A DNA stretch of 64,000 nt from positions 496,001-560,000 of the forward strand of contig JACKDV010000002.1 in NCBI GenBank assembly GCA_020633315.1, in the 5' to 3' direction. The DNA comes from Myxococcales bacterium (GTDB lineage: Bacteria; Myxococcota_A; Polyangia; Nannocystales; Nannocystaceae). Both the position numbers and the translations under genes were made by a program. Under the pieces are notes generated by a model. That model searched no databases, was not told the origin of the DNA, and was given only the letters and a program-made list of their open reading frames with translations. Shown here one piece after another: positions 16,726 through 29,654 of this stretch; the first letter of the stretch is position 1, and every line of letters starts with the position of its first letter.

Positions 16726-17510
16726 CCCTCGTCGCTCCGGGGGAACAGCGGGGGCTCGGGGGAGAGCTGGCGCAGCAGGGCGTCGTCGACCAGGGTGTAG
16801 CGGCGGCCCTCGTGCTCGATCCAGGCGCCGCCGTAGGGCGGGAACCAGAACGCCCGGATCTTGCGCGACACGTCGTCGCCCGGCTGGATCCGCTTGAGCT
16901 CCTCCATCTCGCGGCGTGAGACGTAGCGCCCTCCCTCGTTGGGGGTGGTGGGCAGGCGGCCGTGCTCGAGCACCCGCTCGATCGTGTCACGGTACAGCTC
17001 GCCCATCATCGCTTGGCTGCGGGCCTCCAGGCTCACCGCGGTCTCGTGCTCGAGATCGATGGGGAAGCGGCAGCACTCGATGATGGGGCCGGTGTCGATC
17101 CCCTCGTCCACGTAGTGCGCGGTCACGCCGTACTCGCGGTGGCCGTCGAGGATCGCCACGTTGTAGCCCCCGGTGCCGCGCAGCTCGGGCAGGGGCGCGG
17201 GGTGGAAGTTGATCACGCCCAGGCGGGCCGCGCCCAGCAGCGGGGCCCGCAGGATCCTCCAGTACACGTACGACACCGCGAGCTCGAAGCGCAGCGTGCC
17301 GGCCTCGATCGCCGCGGTGGCCTCCTCGAGGGTGAGCAGGGGCAGGCCGTGCTCGCGGGCCACGGCCGCGGTGGGCGAGCCCGGCAGGTGGTGATCGGTC
17401 AGCACCCCCACCACCGGGATGCCCCGCGACAGGCTCCACCGCAGCGCCTCGGCCCCGTGGTGCTTGCGGCCCATGAACAAGAGCCGAGGGCGGTCCCTCG
17501 CGGCCGTCAT
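16722..17510 (-). CDS. Sugar N-formyltransferase
   Basis: 262 residues from the ATG at 17510, which overlaps the aminotransferase stop by 4 bp. The formyltransferase core contains V-I-N-F-H-P (Asn101, His103), L-R-G-T-G-G-Y-N and G-V-T-A-H-Y-V-D-E-G-I-D-T-G-P-I with Asp139, the Asn-His-Asp triad used with N10-formyl-tetrahydrofolate. The usual HPS is HPA here. The C-terminal about 60 residues (FPPYGGAWIEHEGRRYTL) form a small extra domain seen in sugar N-formyltransferases. It most likely formylates the amine installed by the upstream DegT-type aminotransferase; a tRNA formyltransferase role is unlikely in this operon. Confidence 0.9.
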   Translation of the reverse strand: MTAARDRPRLLFMGRKHHGAEALRWSLSRGIPVVGVLTDHHLPGSPTAAVAREHGLPLLTLEEATAAIEAGTLRFELAVSYVYWRILRAPLLGAARLGVINFHPAPLPELRGTGGYNVAILDGHREYGVTAHYVDEGIDTGPIIECCRFPIDLEHETAVSLEARSQAMMGELYRDTIERVLEHGRLPTTPNEGGRYVSRREMEELKRIQPGDDVSRKIRAFWFPPYGGAWIEHEGRRYTLVDDALLRQLSPEPPLFPRSDEG

Positions 17511-18654
17511 GCCGTCGCCTCGGCCATCACCGCCGCCACCACCTCGCCGGTGCGCTCGATCTCCGCTTCGCTCACCGTGGGATCGACCCGGAACATCAGG
17601 CTGGTCTCGCCCAGCTCCTTCGCCACGGGCAGGCGCGGGTGGGGACGCATCGCCTCGGGGAACGCGGCCTCGAGGTAGATCTCGCTGCAGCTCCCGCTGG
17701 CGCAGTAGCAGCCGCGCGCGCCCACCTCGGCCATGATGCGATCGCGCGACCAGCCCGCGGCCAGGGCGGTGGGATCCACGTAGGCGTAGTGCTTGTAGTA
17801 GGCGGGCTCGACCCCGGCCGGCGGTCGGGGCACCCGCAGCCCCGGCACCGCGCCCAGGCGCTCGTCGAGGAGCGCGGCCAGCTGCCGCCGGTGCCGTAGC
17901 CAGCGATCGAGCTTGCCGAGCTGCACGCGACCCACCGCGGACTGCAGCTCCGACAGCCGCCAGTTGGTGCCCAGGCGCTGGTGCAGCCAGCGGAAGCCGG
18001 GCGGGTGATCGTCGCGGTGCACCTCGTCCCAGTCCTTGCCGTGATCCTTGAGGCTCCAGGCCTGCTTCCACAGCGCCTCGTCGTCGGTCACGAGCATGCC
18101 GCCCTCGCCGGCGGTGGTGAGGATCTTGTCCTGGCAGAACGAGAACGCGGCGGCGGTGCCGAAGCTGCCCACCTTGCGCCCGCGCACGGCGGCGCCGTGG
18201 GCCTGGGCGCAGTCCTCCACCAGGGGCAGCCCGCGCTCGCGGCACAGCGCGGCGATCTCCTCGATGTCGCAGGGCCAGCCGCCCAGGTGCACCACGATCA
18301 CGGCCCGCGTCCGCGGGCTCAGCCGGGCCTCGAGGGTCGACGCGCTCATGCCTCCGTGGTCGCGGTCCACGTCGGCGAACACGGGGGTCGCTCCCCGCAT
18401 GCGCACCGCGTGGGCGGTGGCCACGAAGGTCCGGGCCGGCACCACCACCTCGCCCGCGTCGATGCCCAGGGCCCACAGCGCCAGCTCGATCGCCACCGTG
18501 CCGTTGGCCAGCGCGATCCCGTGGCCCACCCCGAGGTAGGTGGCGAGCTCGGCCTCGAAGGCCCGCCCCTCGCCGCCGGTCCAGTAGTTGACCCGGCCCG
18601 AGCGCAGCACCCGGGTGGCGGCCTCGATCTCGTCCTCCTCGAAGCGGGGCCAGA

Positions 18655-18658
<4 letters not shown>
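17507..18658 (-). CDS. DegT/DnrJ/EryC1-type nucleotide-sugar aminotransferase
   Basis: 383 residues from a GTG at 18658 that overlaps the dehydratase stop (GTGA). PLP-binding features are clear: Asp149 in LVEDCAQAHG (binds the pyridine N) and Lys178 in S-F-C-Q-D-K, followed by TTAGEGGML. The length is standard. It converts a 4-keto nucleotide sugar to the amine with Glu or Gln as donor. The upstream CapD-type dehydratase supplies the keto-sugar and the downstream formyltransferase modifies the product. The C-terminal half is Cys- and Tyr-rich (CYCASGSCSE), which is unusual but not disruptive. Confidence 0.93.
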
Positions 18659-20640
<1,982 letters not shown>

Positions 20641-20897
20641 CAGGGGGTCACGAACGATACATCGCAGCGACGAAAAGGGAAGCACCCCTTCGCTCACACG
20701 GAAATTCCGGCCCCAGGGCCGCGTGGGCGGGCCGAGGAGGAGACCCCAATGGGACCCCCGATGGACGGGTGACCGACGGATCGGGGAACGAGATGTCGAT
20801 GGAACGCGGGAACGATCGGGCCAATCGACGCTCGGGCTCGAGGGCGTTATGCTCTTGCTTCCGGCTCGACCGGACGTTCCCCATGCCTAGGACCATC

Positions 20898-21419
20898 ATG
20901 AATCGCTCGACGGGTGTGCTCGCCCTGTGCCTGCTGACCTCTGCCCTCGGCTGCAACGACTCGCCCACCGAGGTGACGGCCGACAAGGGCAAGATCGATC
21001 GAGCGGCGCTGGAAGGCGGCATCACGATTCAGATCAATGGTGACGTGGGCTCGGTGTCGGTGCCCTTCGAGGTCGCGGTGCCCGAGGCCTCCGGTGACAG
21101 CGACGGCGACGGCGACCAGCTCCTCGAGGACGAGCTGAGCGCCGCGGTCTCGCTGGTGGTGACCAGCAACGTGTCGGGCTCCACCGCCGACCTCTCCTCG
21201 GGCACCATCGTCGACGCCGCTCCGGCCGGCCCCGGCGAGTGGAGCTGGACCCTCAACGGCTCGCGCGACATGGCCACCATGGAGTTCTTCAACTCCTCGG
21301 TCTCCGGCCTGACGCTCAAGCCCGAGAACACCTACTCGGCGATGCTCTCGGTGGCCAGCAACGGCTACGTGGAGACCGAGGCGGCGTTCTCGTTCAACGT
21401 CACCATCGTCTCGAACTAG
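20898..21419 (+). CDS. Hypothetical lipoprotein
   Basis: 173 residues from the ATG at 20898 (an in-frame ATG at 20883 is possible); an AGGA lies about 7 nt upstream. The signal peptide ends SALGC, giving a lipidated Cys near residue 18. The mature part is acidic with a DSDGDGD tract and predicted beta-rich sequence containing many Thr, Ser and Val, similar in style to small Ig-like or surface-anchored domains. I do not recognise the family. It sits divergently from the dehydratase gene; the roughly 250 bp between them contain an AT-richer GTTATGCT that might be a -10 element. Confidence 0.72.
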   Translation: MNRSTGVLALCLLTSALGCNDSPTEVTADKGKIDRAALEGGITIQINGDVGSVSVPFEVAVPEASGDSDGDGDQLLEDELSAAVSLVVTSNVSGSTADLSSGTIVDAAPAGPGEWSWTLNGSRDMATMEFFNSSVSGLTLKPENTYSAMLSVASNGYVETEAAFSFNVTIVSN

Positions 21420-21452
21420 GCGGAGCGCTCGGCCGGTCGCGCTCTCCCTGCC

Positions 21453-22352
21453 ATGGTCGGGACGCACCTGCTGGCCGTCGTCCTCGCGCTCGCTCCGACC
21501 CCCGAGGCGGGACCGACGGCGGCCGACGAGGGCGCGGCCGCGTCGGAGCCCAGGGGCGAGCGGCTGCCCGATCTCGGCACCATCCGCTACCACGATCCGC
21601 TGACCCGCGGCCGCTCGTGGCTGGGCGTCGACGTGCACGGGGTGGGGCTGCCGGCGAGCAACGATCTCGGGCGCCCGGTGTGGATGGCCGCGGTCACGCC
21701 CGCCTGGGCCCACGCCCTGAGCTCGCGCCTCACCCTGGGCGGGCGCCACGAGATGTCCTGGTACGACGCCAGCAACATCCGCCTGCGGATCCACAGCCAC
21801 GAGCTGCAGCTCTCGGGTCGGCTCATGCGCGACCGCCCGCGCCTGCGCGACCGCCCGGCGGTGGGCATGGAGGTGCACGACGTCAGCAAGAGCGTGGTCG
21901 ACGGGGTGGAGTTCCGCCTGGGGGGCATCCGGGACTTCGTGCTGCAGCTCGGCTACGGCCTCGAGCACGACCTGGGGCGCTGGATCCAGCTCGGCTGGCG
22001 GGTCGATGCCCGCGCGGCGTGGGTGTTCACCAGCACCCAGCGCCAGCTCCGGGCCTCGCTGCGCGCGGCCCTGCTGCCGCGGCCCAACCACCGGCTCTCG
22101 CTCGAGCTGGTGGGCTTCTACGTCAACCGCGACGCCGAGCAGGCGGGCCAGCCCACCGCGATCCACTCGGTGCACGGCCAGGTGGTCGCCGAGTACGTGT
22201 GGATGGGCCCCGGCCGCGTGGGCCTGGTGGCGGGGGCTCGCTACGCCACCAGCTTCCGCAGCGGCGAGGCCCCGCTGTTCGAGCTGCGCGAGGAGAGCCT
22301 GCAGCGCAGCTACGCCGAGATGCTCGCGGGGCTGCGCGTGGTCTGGGAGTGA
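21453..22352 (+). CDS. Predicted outer-membrane beta-barrel protein
   Basis: 299 residues with a short signal peptide ending near residue 20 (LAPTPEA). The mature part alternates polar and aromatic or aliphatic residues in stretches of 9-12 (LTLGGRHEMSWYD, LRIHSHELQLSGR, IQLGWRVDARAAW, RLSLELVGFYVNR, VGLVAGARYATSF) ending in LRVVWE, the pattern of a small beta-barrel. I recognise no family. It lies beside the phosphatase and OPX genes, and a role in glycan export or in the cell envelope is possible. Its last 43 bp overlap the phosphatase gene on the opposite strand. Confidence 0.62.
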   Translation: MVGTHLLAVVLALAPTPEAGPTAADEGAAASEPRGERLPDLGTIRYHDPLTRGRSWLGVDVHGVGLPASNDLGRPVWMAAVTPAWAHALSSRLTLGGRHEMSWYDASNIRLRIHSHELQLSGRLMRDRPRLRDRPAVGMEVHDVSKSVVDGVEFRLGGIRDFVLQLGYGLEHDLGRWIQLGWRVDARAAWVFTSTQRQLRASLRAALLPRPNHRLSLELVGFYVNRDAEQAGQPTAIHSVHGQVVAEYVWMGPGRVGLVAGARYATSFRSGEAPLFELREESLQRSYAEMLAGLRVVWE

Positions 22353-23050
22353 GGCCGTCCCTGGGGCGTGGGCCGGTGCAGATCGCTGCCCACCTCGTCG
22401 AGCCAGCCGCGCTCGAGCAGGGCGGCGATGAAGCGGCCGCGCTCGCCTCGGCCCGGCACGTTGGCCTTGCCCACGGTGCGGTTGACCTGGAAGCGGGCCC
22501 CCGCGGCGCGGAGATCCTCGAGCACCTCCTGCCCCTCCTCGTCGCGCAGGTAGGCGTAGCGCTCCACGTGGGCGCACAGCGGGGTGTAGCCGGCCTGGAC
22601 CATCGCGTGCACCGTCTGCAAGAGCTGCGGCGGAACGTGGGGGCCGGTGGTGGTCTCGAACAGCAGGTAGCGCTCGGGCCCGAAGGCGAGCACTCGACCC
22701 TCCCGCACCCGCGCCTCGAGCGAGTCGTCGAGCCAGTGCTCCGCGCCGAGCTCGAGCTCCACCTCGATGCCCGCCGCATCGCGCTCGCGCAGCAAGTCGT
22801 CGAAGCGCGGCCGCAGGTCCTCGGGCTCGTTGTCGAAGCGCCCCGGATAGATGTGGGGCGTGGCGATCACCCGCCGAACGCCGTCCCCGACCAACAGGCG
22901 CAGGATCGCGAGCGACTCGTCGGTGCTGCGGCTGCCGTCGTCCACCCCGGGGATCACGTGGCAGTGGCAGTCGCGAGCGCCGAGCACCACGCTGCGATCT
23001 CTGCCGCCCCAGAGCTTGCGAAGGAAACCCATCGGTATGGCGCCGACCAT
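22310..23050 (-). CDS. CpsB/YwqE-like PHP-domain tyrosine phosphatase
   Basis: 246 residues; an ATG at 23032 (MGFLRKL) is an alternative start. The PHP metal ligands are evident: D-C-H-C-H (His29, His31), G-V-D-D-G, T-P-H, an acidic A-E-H-W, H-V-E-R-Y and G-S-D-L-H. These match the Mn-dependent protein-tyrosine phosphatases that reverse BY-kinase autophosphorylation. Its natural substrate here would be the C-terminal Tyr cluster of the Wzc-like protein at 8262. It follows the OPX gene by about 50 bp on the same strand, and the C-terminal 15 residues overlap a convergent gene. Confidence 0.93.
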   Translation of the reverse strand: MVGAIPMGFLRKLWGGRDRSVVLGARDCHCHVIPGVDDGSRSTDESLAILRLLVGDGVRRVIATPHIYPGRFDNEPEDLRPRFDDLLRERDAAGIEVELELGAEHWLDDSLEARVREGRVLAFGPERYLLFETTTGPHVPPQLLQTVHAMVQAGYTPLCAHVERYAYLRDEEGQEVLEDLRAAGARFQVNRTVGKANVPGRGERGRFIAALLERGWLDEVGSDLHRPTPQGRPHSQTTRSPASISA

Positions 23051-23102
23051 ACTATGGGACCCCGGCAGACGCCCCTGCGATCCTCCATTGGGGCCGAGCG
23101 CG

Positions 23103-24181
23103 TCACTGGGTGGCGGCCGCCCGCGTGGCGACGTTGCTGGCGCCCGACGCGGCGAGGCCGAGGGCCTGGGTCCCGACCAGGAACGGGAGGATCTGCTGCA
23201 TGTAGCGGCTGGCGGTGACCAGGCCGGTGGGAGCCACGACCACCCGGTCGCCCGCGCGCAGGCGGATCTGGTCGTCGTACAGCAGCGCCTTCTCGAGCTC
23301 GATGCGATACACGACGGGCTTGGCGAAGCCGCCGCGGATCACCGCGAGCTCTCGGCGGGCGCTGGCGGGGGTCGGCCCGCGAGCCTGCGCGAGGACCTCG
23401 GCCAGGGTGACCGCGTCGCGCTCGATCGGCACGGCGACGGGCTGCACCACCTCGCCGAGCACGAAGACCTTCTTGGCCACGTTGTCGGGCACGAACACCA
23501 GATCGCCCGCCTTCATGAACACGTTGCGGCTCATGTCCCCGCGGCGCAGCACGTCGGCGAGGTTGATGGGCAGGAGCTCGCCGTTGCGCACCACGGTGGC
23601 GCTCTCGAGGTCGCCGGTGGGCGGGATGCCGCCCGCCAGGCCGATCGCCTCCACCAGGGTGGTGTCGCCGTCCACCGCGAACGCGCCGGGGCGTGTGACC
23701 TCGCCGAGCACGAAGAACTTCTGCGACTCGTGCTCGAGGATCTCCACGTGCACGTGGGGCGCGACCACGTAGCGCGCCACCTCGGTCTGGAGCTGCTGCT
23801 CGAACTCGCCGAGGGTGAGGCCGGCCGCCGGCAGGGCGCCGACCACCGGCAGGTGGATCTTGCCGTCCTTGCGGATCGTGGTCCCGGCGATCTCCCCCAG
23901 GTTGATCCGCTGCGAGCTGAGCTCGGGGTGGTCGAGCACGAAGATGTTGAGCACGTCGTTGGCACCCAGCCGGTACTCGTCCCGCTCGGCCGTGAAGTCG
24001 TAGTCGACCTGCTCCACCGCGAGGTCGTCGGCGAGCCCGGGCGGCCCCGAGCCGTCGGCGATGAGGTCCTCGAGGTCGCGGACCTCCACCTCGTCGTCGC
24101 CCTCGTAGCGGTCGTAGCGGAACTTGCCGGCCGCGCACGCGCTGCCGAGGGCCAGCGCGAGCAGGGCGGGGAGCAGAGCCC

Positions 24182-24185
<4 letters not shown>
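23103..24185 (-). CDS. Wza-type outer-membrane polysaccharide export (OPX) lipoprotein
   Basis: 360 residues from the ATG at 24185, which overlaps the polyphosphate kinase stop (ATGA). The signal peptide ends ALGSAC (lipidated Cys about 17). The PES domain (about 65-160: YRLGANDVLNIFVLDHPEL, then DGKIHLPVVGALPAAG) is followed by two SLBB domains (KFFVLGEVTRPGAF and KVFVLGEVVQPVAV). The C-terminal hydrophobic segment ILPFLVGTQALGLAASG could contact the outer membrane, but a clear Wza-like amphipathic helix is not obvious. It would form the periplasmic exit channel for the polymer made by the first locus. Confidence 0.93.
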
Positions 24186-26389
<2,204 letters not shown>

Positions 26390-26469
26390 GGGAGCGTCGG
26401 AGCAGTGTCGCAGACGCCTCCGGTGGGCGCCACCAGACGTCCGCGCAGGTCGGTCGCCGGGGGCGTCCG

Positions 26470-27264
26470 TCATGGGGACGATGGATCGCGGGCGAGCGGA
26501 CGCAGCACCACGGCGTCGCGCTGCGGGTCGTATGCGATCTCGATGCCGGCGTCGCGACCGGCCTCGATGGTCAGCGTGGTGGAGGTCGGCGGCGAGCCGG
26601 CGCGCAGCAGCATCTCGAGCGGGCGGGCCCGCAGCAGGTGGAGCTCGACGTCGGGCCGCGGACCGGGCAGGCGGTGGATGCCGACGAAGTCCTCGCCGAG
26701 ATCCATGTCGAGCGCGGCGGCGCGCTCGGCCATCGACTCGTCCCAGTGCAGCCGCACCACCACCTCGCTGCGGCCGCGGGGCAGCAGCGACTCGGCGGCC
26801 GCCACGCTGGCCGCGTAGGCCTCGGCCCAGCGCTCGGTGGGCTCGTTGCGTCCCATCGCGCTCACCGAGTGATCGACCGGGCCCGCCTTGACGCGCATGG
26901 TGCTGCCGCTTCCGCTCGGCCGCGCTCGGGTCTGGGTCTCGATGCGGTCGTAACCACCGTGTCGCAATGCGGCATACGCTCGCTTGAGCGCCGCCGGCTC
27001 GAAGCGATAGCGCAGGGCCACGCGAGCGCGACCGTGCGCCACGCCGTAGCGAGCCCCCGACTCGGTCAGCTTGAGCACCAGGTCGTCGCCGTCCTCGCTG
27101 CGCTGGCGCAGATCGAGCTCGAAGGGGGTGGGGAGCTCCGCGGGCAGATCCGTGTCGAGCTCCTCCGCCGACTCCGCGGGGGTCCCCGTCGCGGGAACGG
27201 GCTGCGGTGCCGGGCCTCCGCAGGCGAGGAGCAGGGCGAGCGCGACCACGGCCGGGACCTTCAC
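26470..27264 (-). CDS. Hypothetical lipoprotein upstream of ppk1
   Basis: 264 residues from a GTG at 27264, chosen because it starts a lipoprotein signal ending ALLLAC (Cys about 15). A Pro/Glu-rich linker follows (to about residue 50). The remaining sequence looks like two alpha/beta repeats, each with a basic strand and ending in HLLRARPLEMLLRAG. I recognise no family. Its stop overlaps the possible upstream ATG of ppk1, so lipoprotein, ppk1 and the OPX gene appear to be one transcription unit. Confidence 0.7.
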   Translation of the reverse strand: MKVPAVVALALLLACGGPAPQPVPATGTPAESAEELDTDLPAELPTPFELDLRQRSEDGDDLVLKLTESGARYGVAHGRARVALRYRFEPAALKRAYAALRHGGYDRIETQTRARPSGSGSTMRVKAGPVDHSVSAMGRNEPTERWAEAYAASVAAAESLLPRGRSEVVVRLHWDESMAERAAALDMDLGEDFVGIHRLPGPRPDVELHLLRARPLEMLLRAGSPPTSTTLTIEAGRDAGIEIAYDPQRDAVVLRPLARDPSSP

Positions 27265-27511
27265 GGCCGCGGAGGGTAGCAGGGGCACGGCACCACCCTG
27301 GACGCGCCAGGGCGCCGGTGCCAAGACGTTGCGCTGTCACCGCGGCACCGGACTCGGCCCCGAATGCCAGCGGCTCGTGTAGGTTGGGGTGGGTCCGTCC
27401 TTGATCCGTCGCCACACGGCGGGGCCCGGACCGCGCTACCATGCGGAAGCCCACGTGCCGCGCAATCACGACACCGATCCGGCGACCTTGACCCTGCGTC
27501 GGCGCTCGCCC

Positions 27512-28993
27512 ATGGCCGAAGGCGAGAAGCGAGGCGGCGCGGAGGCCCACCTCATCGTGCTCGTCGGACATGCGATGGGCCGACGCTACCTCCTCGGTGA
27601 CGAGATGGTGCTGGGTCGCGGGCCGCAGAGCCCCATCGAGATCCTCGACGACGGCGTCTCTCGCCGCCACTGCCGGATCATGCGGACCGAGCTCGGGACC
27701 TACAAGGTCGAGGATCTGGGCAGCCGCAACGGCACCTACGTCAACGGCGTTCGCATCACCGACACCACGCTGCAGTTCGGCGACAAGATCGCCGTGGGCT
27801 CGCAGACCATCCTGCTGTTCGCCAGCCGCGATCGCTTCGAGGACCAGCGGATCCAGGCGCAGAAGCTGCAGGCTCTCGGCCAGCTCGCCGGTGGCATCGC
27901 GCACGACTTCAACAACCTGCTCGGGGTGGTGCTCGCCAACATCACCCACCTGCTCAGCCTCGATCGCCTCGAGGAGGGCGTGACCCGCAAGTCGCTGGCC
28001 GAGGTCGAGACCGCGGCCCGGCGCGCGGTGGATCTCACCAACCAGCTGCTCGCATTCGCGCGGAGCAGCCGACGCCAGCACAAGGCCACCGACGCGTCGA
28101 CGATGATCGGCGACGCCACTCGGCTCCTGCGCGCCACCCTGCATCGCTCGATCACCCTGGTCACCGAGGCCCCGCCCGGCCTCACCCTCATCGGGGATCC
28201 GTCCCAGCTCCTGCAGGTGCTGATGAACCTCTGCATCAACGCGGGGGATGCGATGCCGGAGGGGGGAACCCTCACGATCTCGGCCAAACGACAGGCGATC
28301 TACGAGGAGAAGGAAGGAGCGCCGCTGCTCGCCCCCGGGCAGTACGTGCTCATCGAGGTGAGCGACACCGGGGTCGGGATGGACCCGGAGACCCGCAGTC
28401 GCATCTTCGAGCCCTTCTTCACGACCAAGCCGCGGGGCAAGGGCACCGGCCTGGGGCTTGCCACGGCCTCCGTAATCGTGAGAGATCACGGCGGCCACAT
28501 CGAGGTCGACAGCGAGAGAGGCCGGGGGACCACCTTCCGGGTGTACTTGCCTGCCGCGCAGGTCAAGCCGGTCGTACGCCCCCGCATCACTCAGGACCAC
28601 TACTCACCCGTTCGGGGGACGGTCCTGCTCGCTGACGACGAAGAGCTGGTGCGTTACGCCACCCGGAGGGTACTCGAGCACGCAGGAGTCGAGGTTCTAG
28701 CCGCAGAGGACGGTGCCAAGGCCGTAGAGCTGTATCAGGCCAACCGCGAGAAGGTGGACCTGGTCATCCTCGACCTCGACATGCCGGGCCTCAACGGTGA
28801 GCAGGCGTTCAAGCGCCTGGTCGAGCTCGATCCCGACATCAAGGTGATCATTTCATCAGGGTACGTGCTGCGCGAGCGCGAGACGCAACTTCGCAAGGCA
28901 GGCGTGTACGGTTTCCTCAACAAGCCTTACGATTCCATGACCCTCATGACGACCATCGCGAAGGCGCTCCGAGAGCGCCGGGCCGGTTCGTGA
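27512..28993 (+). CDS. FHA-histidine kinase-receiver hybrid protein
   Basis: 493 residues from the ATG at 27512. Domain order: FHA (about 15-100, with LGRGPQS, SRRHC and SRNGTYVNG, the phosphothreonine-binding residues), HisKA with His131 in G-G-I-A-H-D-F-N-N-L-L-G, HATPase_c with the N box (Asn239, Asn243), G1 DTGVGM and G2 GKGTGLGL, and a C-terminal receiver with Asp375/376, phospho-acceptor Asp421 and Lys471. There is no transmembrane segment. It would convert a Ser/Thr-kinase signal, read by FHA, into phosphorelay output. The lipoprotein gene follows after 64 bp. Confidence 0.95.
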   Translation: MAEGEKRGGAEAHLIVLVGHAMGRRYLLGDEMVLGRGPQSPIEILDDGVSRRHCRIMRTELGTYKVEDLGSRNGTYVNGVRITDTTLQFGDKIAVGSQTILLFASRDRFEDQRIQAQKLQALGQLAGGIAHDFNNLLGVVLANITHLLSLDRLEEGVTRKSLAEVETAARRAVDLTNQLLAFARSSRRQHKATDASTMIGDATRLLRATLHRSITLVTEAPPGLTLIGDPSQLLQVLMNLCINAGDAMPEGGTLTISAKRQAIYEEKEGAPLLAPGQYVLIEVSDTGVGMDPETRSRIFEPFFTTKPRGKGTGLGLATASVIVRDHGGHIEVDSERGRGTTFRVYLPAAQVKPVVRPRITQDHYSPVRGTVLLADDEELVRYATRRVLEHAGVEVLAAEDGAKAVELYQANREKVDLVILDLDMPGLNGEQAFKRLVELDPDIKVIISSGYVLRERETQLRKAGVYGFLNKPYDSMTLMTTIAKALRERRAGS

Positions 28994-29043
28994 CGAGAAC
29001 AACTACCCCACACCCCACCACGAAGAGGCCGCAACCATGCGGC

Positions 29044-29049
29044 AAGGAG
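29044..29049 (+). promoter_or_regulatory. Ribosome-binding site AAGGAG
   Basis: AAGGAG sits 8 nt before the ATG at 29058 and therefore decides against the in-frame ATG at 29037. It is one of the few strong Shine-Dalgarno sites in the window, suggesting high expression of the small lipoprotein. Confidence 0.75.
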
Positions 29050-29057
29050 TCACACCA

Positions 29058-29417
29058 ATGACCAAGACCATCCTCACCGTCCTCGCCATGTCTCTGTCCC
29101 TCGGCGTTGCTGCTTGCGACAAGAAGGAAGAGAAGAAGGAGGACAAGAAGGCCGACGCGAAGAAGGACGACGCCAAGAAGGACGGCGCCGACGACAAGAA
29201 GGCCGCCGACGACGGCGCCGCTCCGGCCGACGGCGGAGCCGCTCCGGCCGACGGCGGGGCTGCCCCGGCCGACGGTGGCGATGCCGCGGCTCCGGCCGAC
29301 GGCGGTGGCGATGCCGCGGCTCCGGCCGACGGCGGTGGCGATGCCGCTCCGGCGGCCGAGGGCGGCGACGCGGCTGCCCCGGCGGCCGACGGCGAGGCTG
29401 CCCCCGCCGATGGCTAG
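29058..29417 (+). CDS. Low-complexity Asp/Lys and Ala/Pro/Gly lipoprotein
   Basis: 119 residues starting at the ATG placed by the AAGGAG at 29044. The signal peptide ends LGVAAC (Cys about 19). The mature protein has two parts: a charged stretch of D/K/E (DKKEEKKEDKK and related), then a run of APADGG and GDAAAPADGG repeats. No folded domain is visible. It could be a flexible envelope spacer or a highly abundant surface lipoprotein. A strong Shine-Dalgarno and a strong terminator immediately after the gene suggest an abundant monocistronic mRNA. Confidence 0.85.
   Translation: MTKTILTVLAMSLSLGVAACDKKEEKKEDKKADAKKDDAKKDGADDKKAADDGAAPADGGAAPADGGAAPADGGDAAAPADGGGDAAAPADGGGDAAPAAEGGDAAAPAADGEAAPADG
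29277..29345 (+). repeat. 30-bp tandem repeat inside the low-complexity lipoprotein gene
   Basis: Two exact 30-bp copies (29277-29306 and 29307-29336) followed by the start of a third encode GDAAAPADGG units; shorter, less exact units precede them. Such arrays expand and contract by slippage. Confidence 0.85.
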
Positions 29418-29439
29418 TCCTCGAGTCGAGCCCTAGCCC

Positions 29440-29482
29440 GAAGAGCCCGGTCCGACGCCCGTCGGCACCGGGCTCTTCTTCG
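29440..29482 (+). terminator. Strong intrinsic terminator after the small lipoprotein
   Basis: A perfect 12-bp stem (29440-29451 with 29467-29478) carries an inner 5-bp stem (29452-29456 with 29461-29465) and a GCCC loop, with a single bulged C at 29466. The downstream strand ends CTCTTCTTCG, so the T-rich part is short. It starts 22 bp after the stop codon. Confidence 0.85.
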
Positions 29483-29654
29483 TCCACGGGTCGCGACCAC
29501 GCCCACCGCCGCGGCGGTGCGCGAGGCCGCGCTCGGATGGGCCCGCGGGCCGCGCAGGCTTGTGACAACTCTCGCCCCCGACGCGCGGGGGCGACCGCGA
29601 GGCCCGCCTCCAGCCGCTACCATGGCGGCCCCGACCTCCTGCCAAGAGCCGCCA

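Noticed and set aside
16722..17510. Methionyl-tRNA formyltransferase
   Set aside because: It shares the catalytic triad, but it is coupled to a sugar aminotransferase and a phosphoglycosyl transferase and is shorter than typical Fmt.
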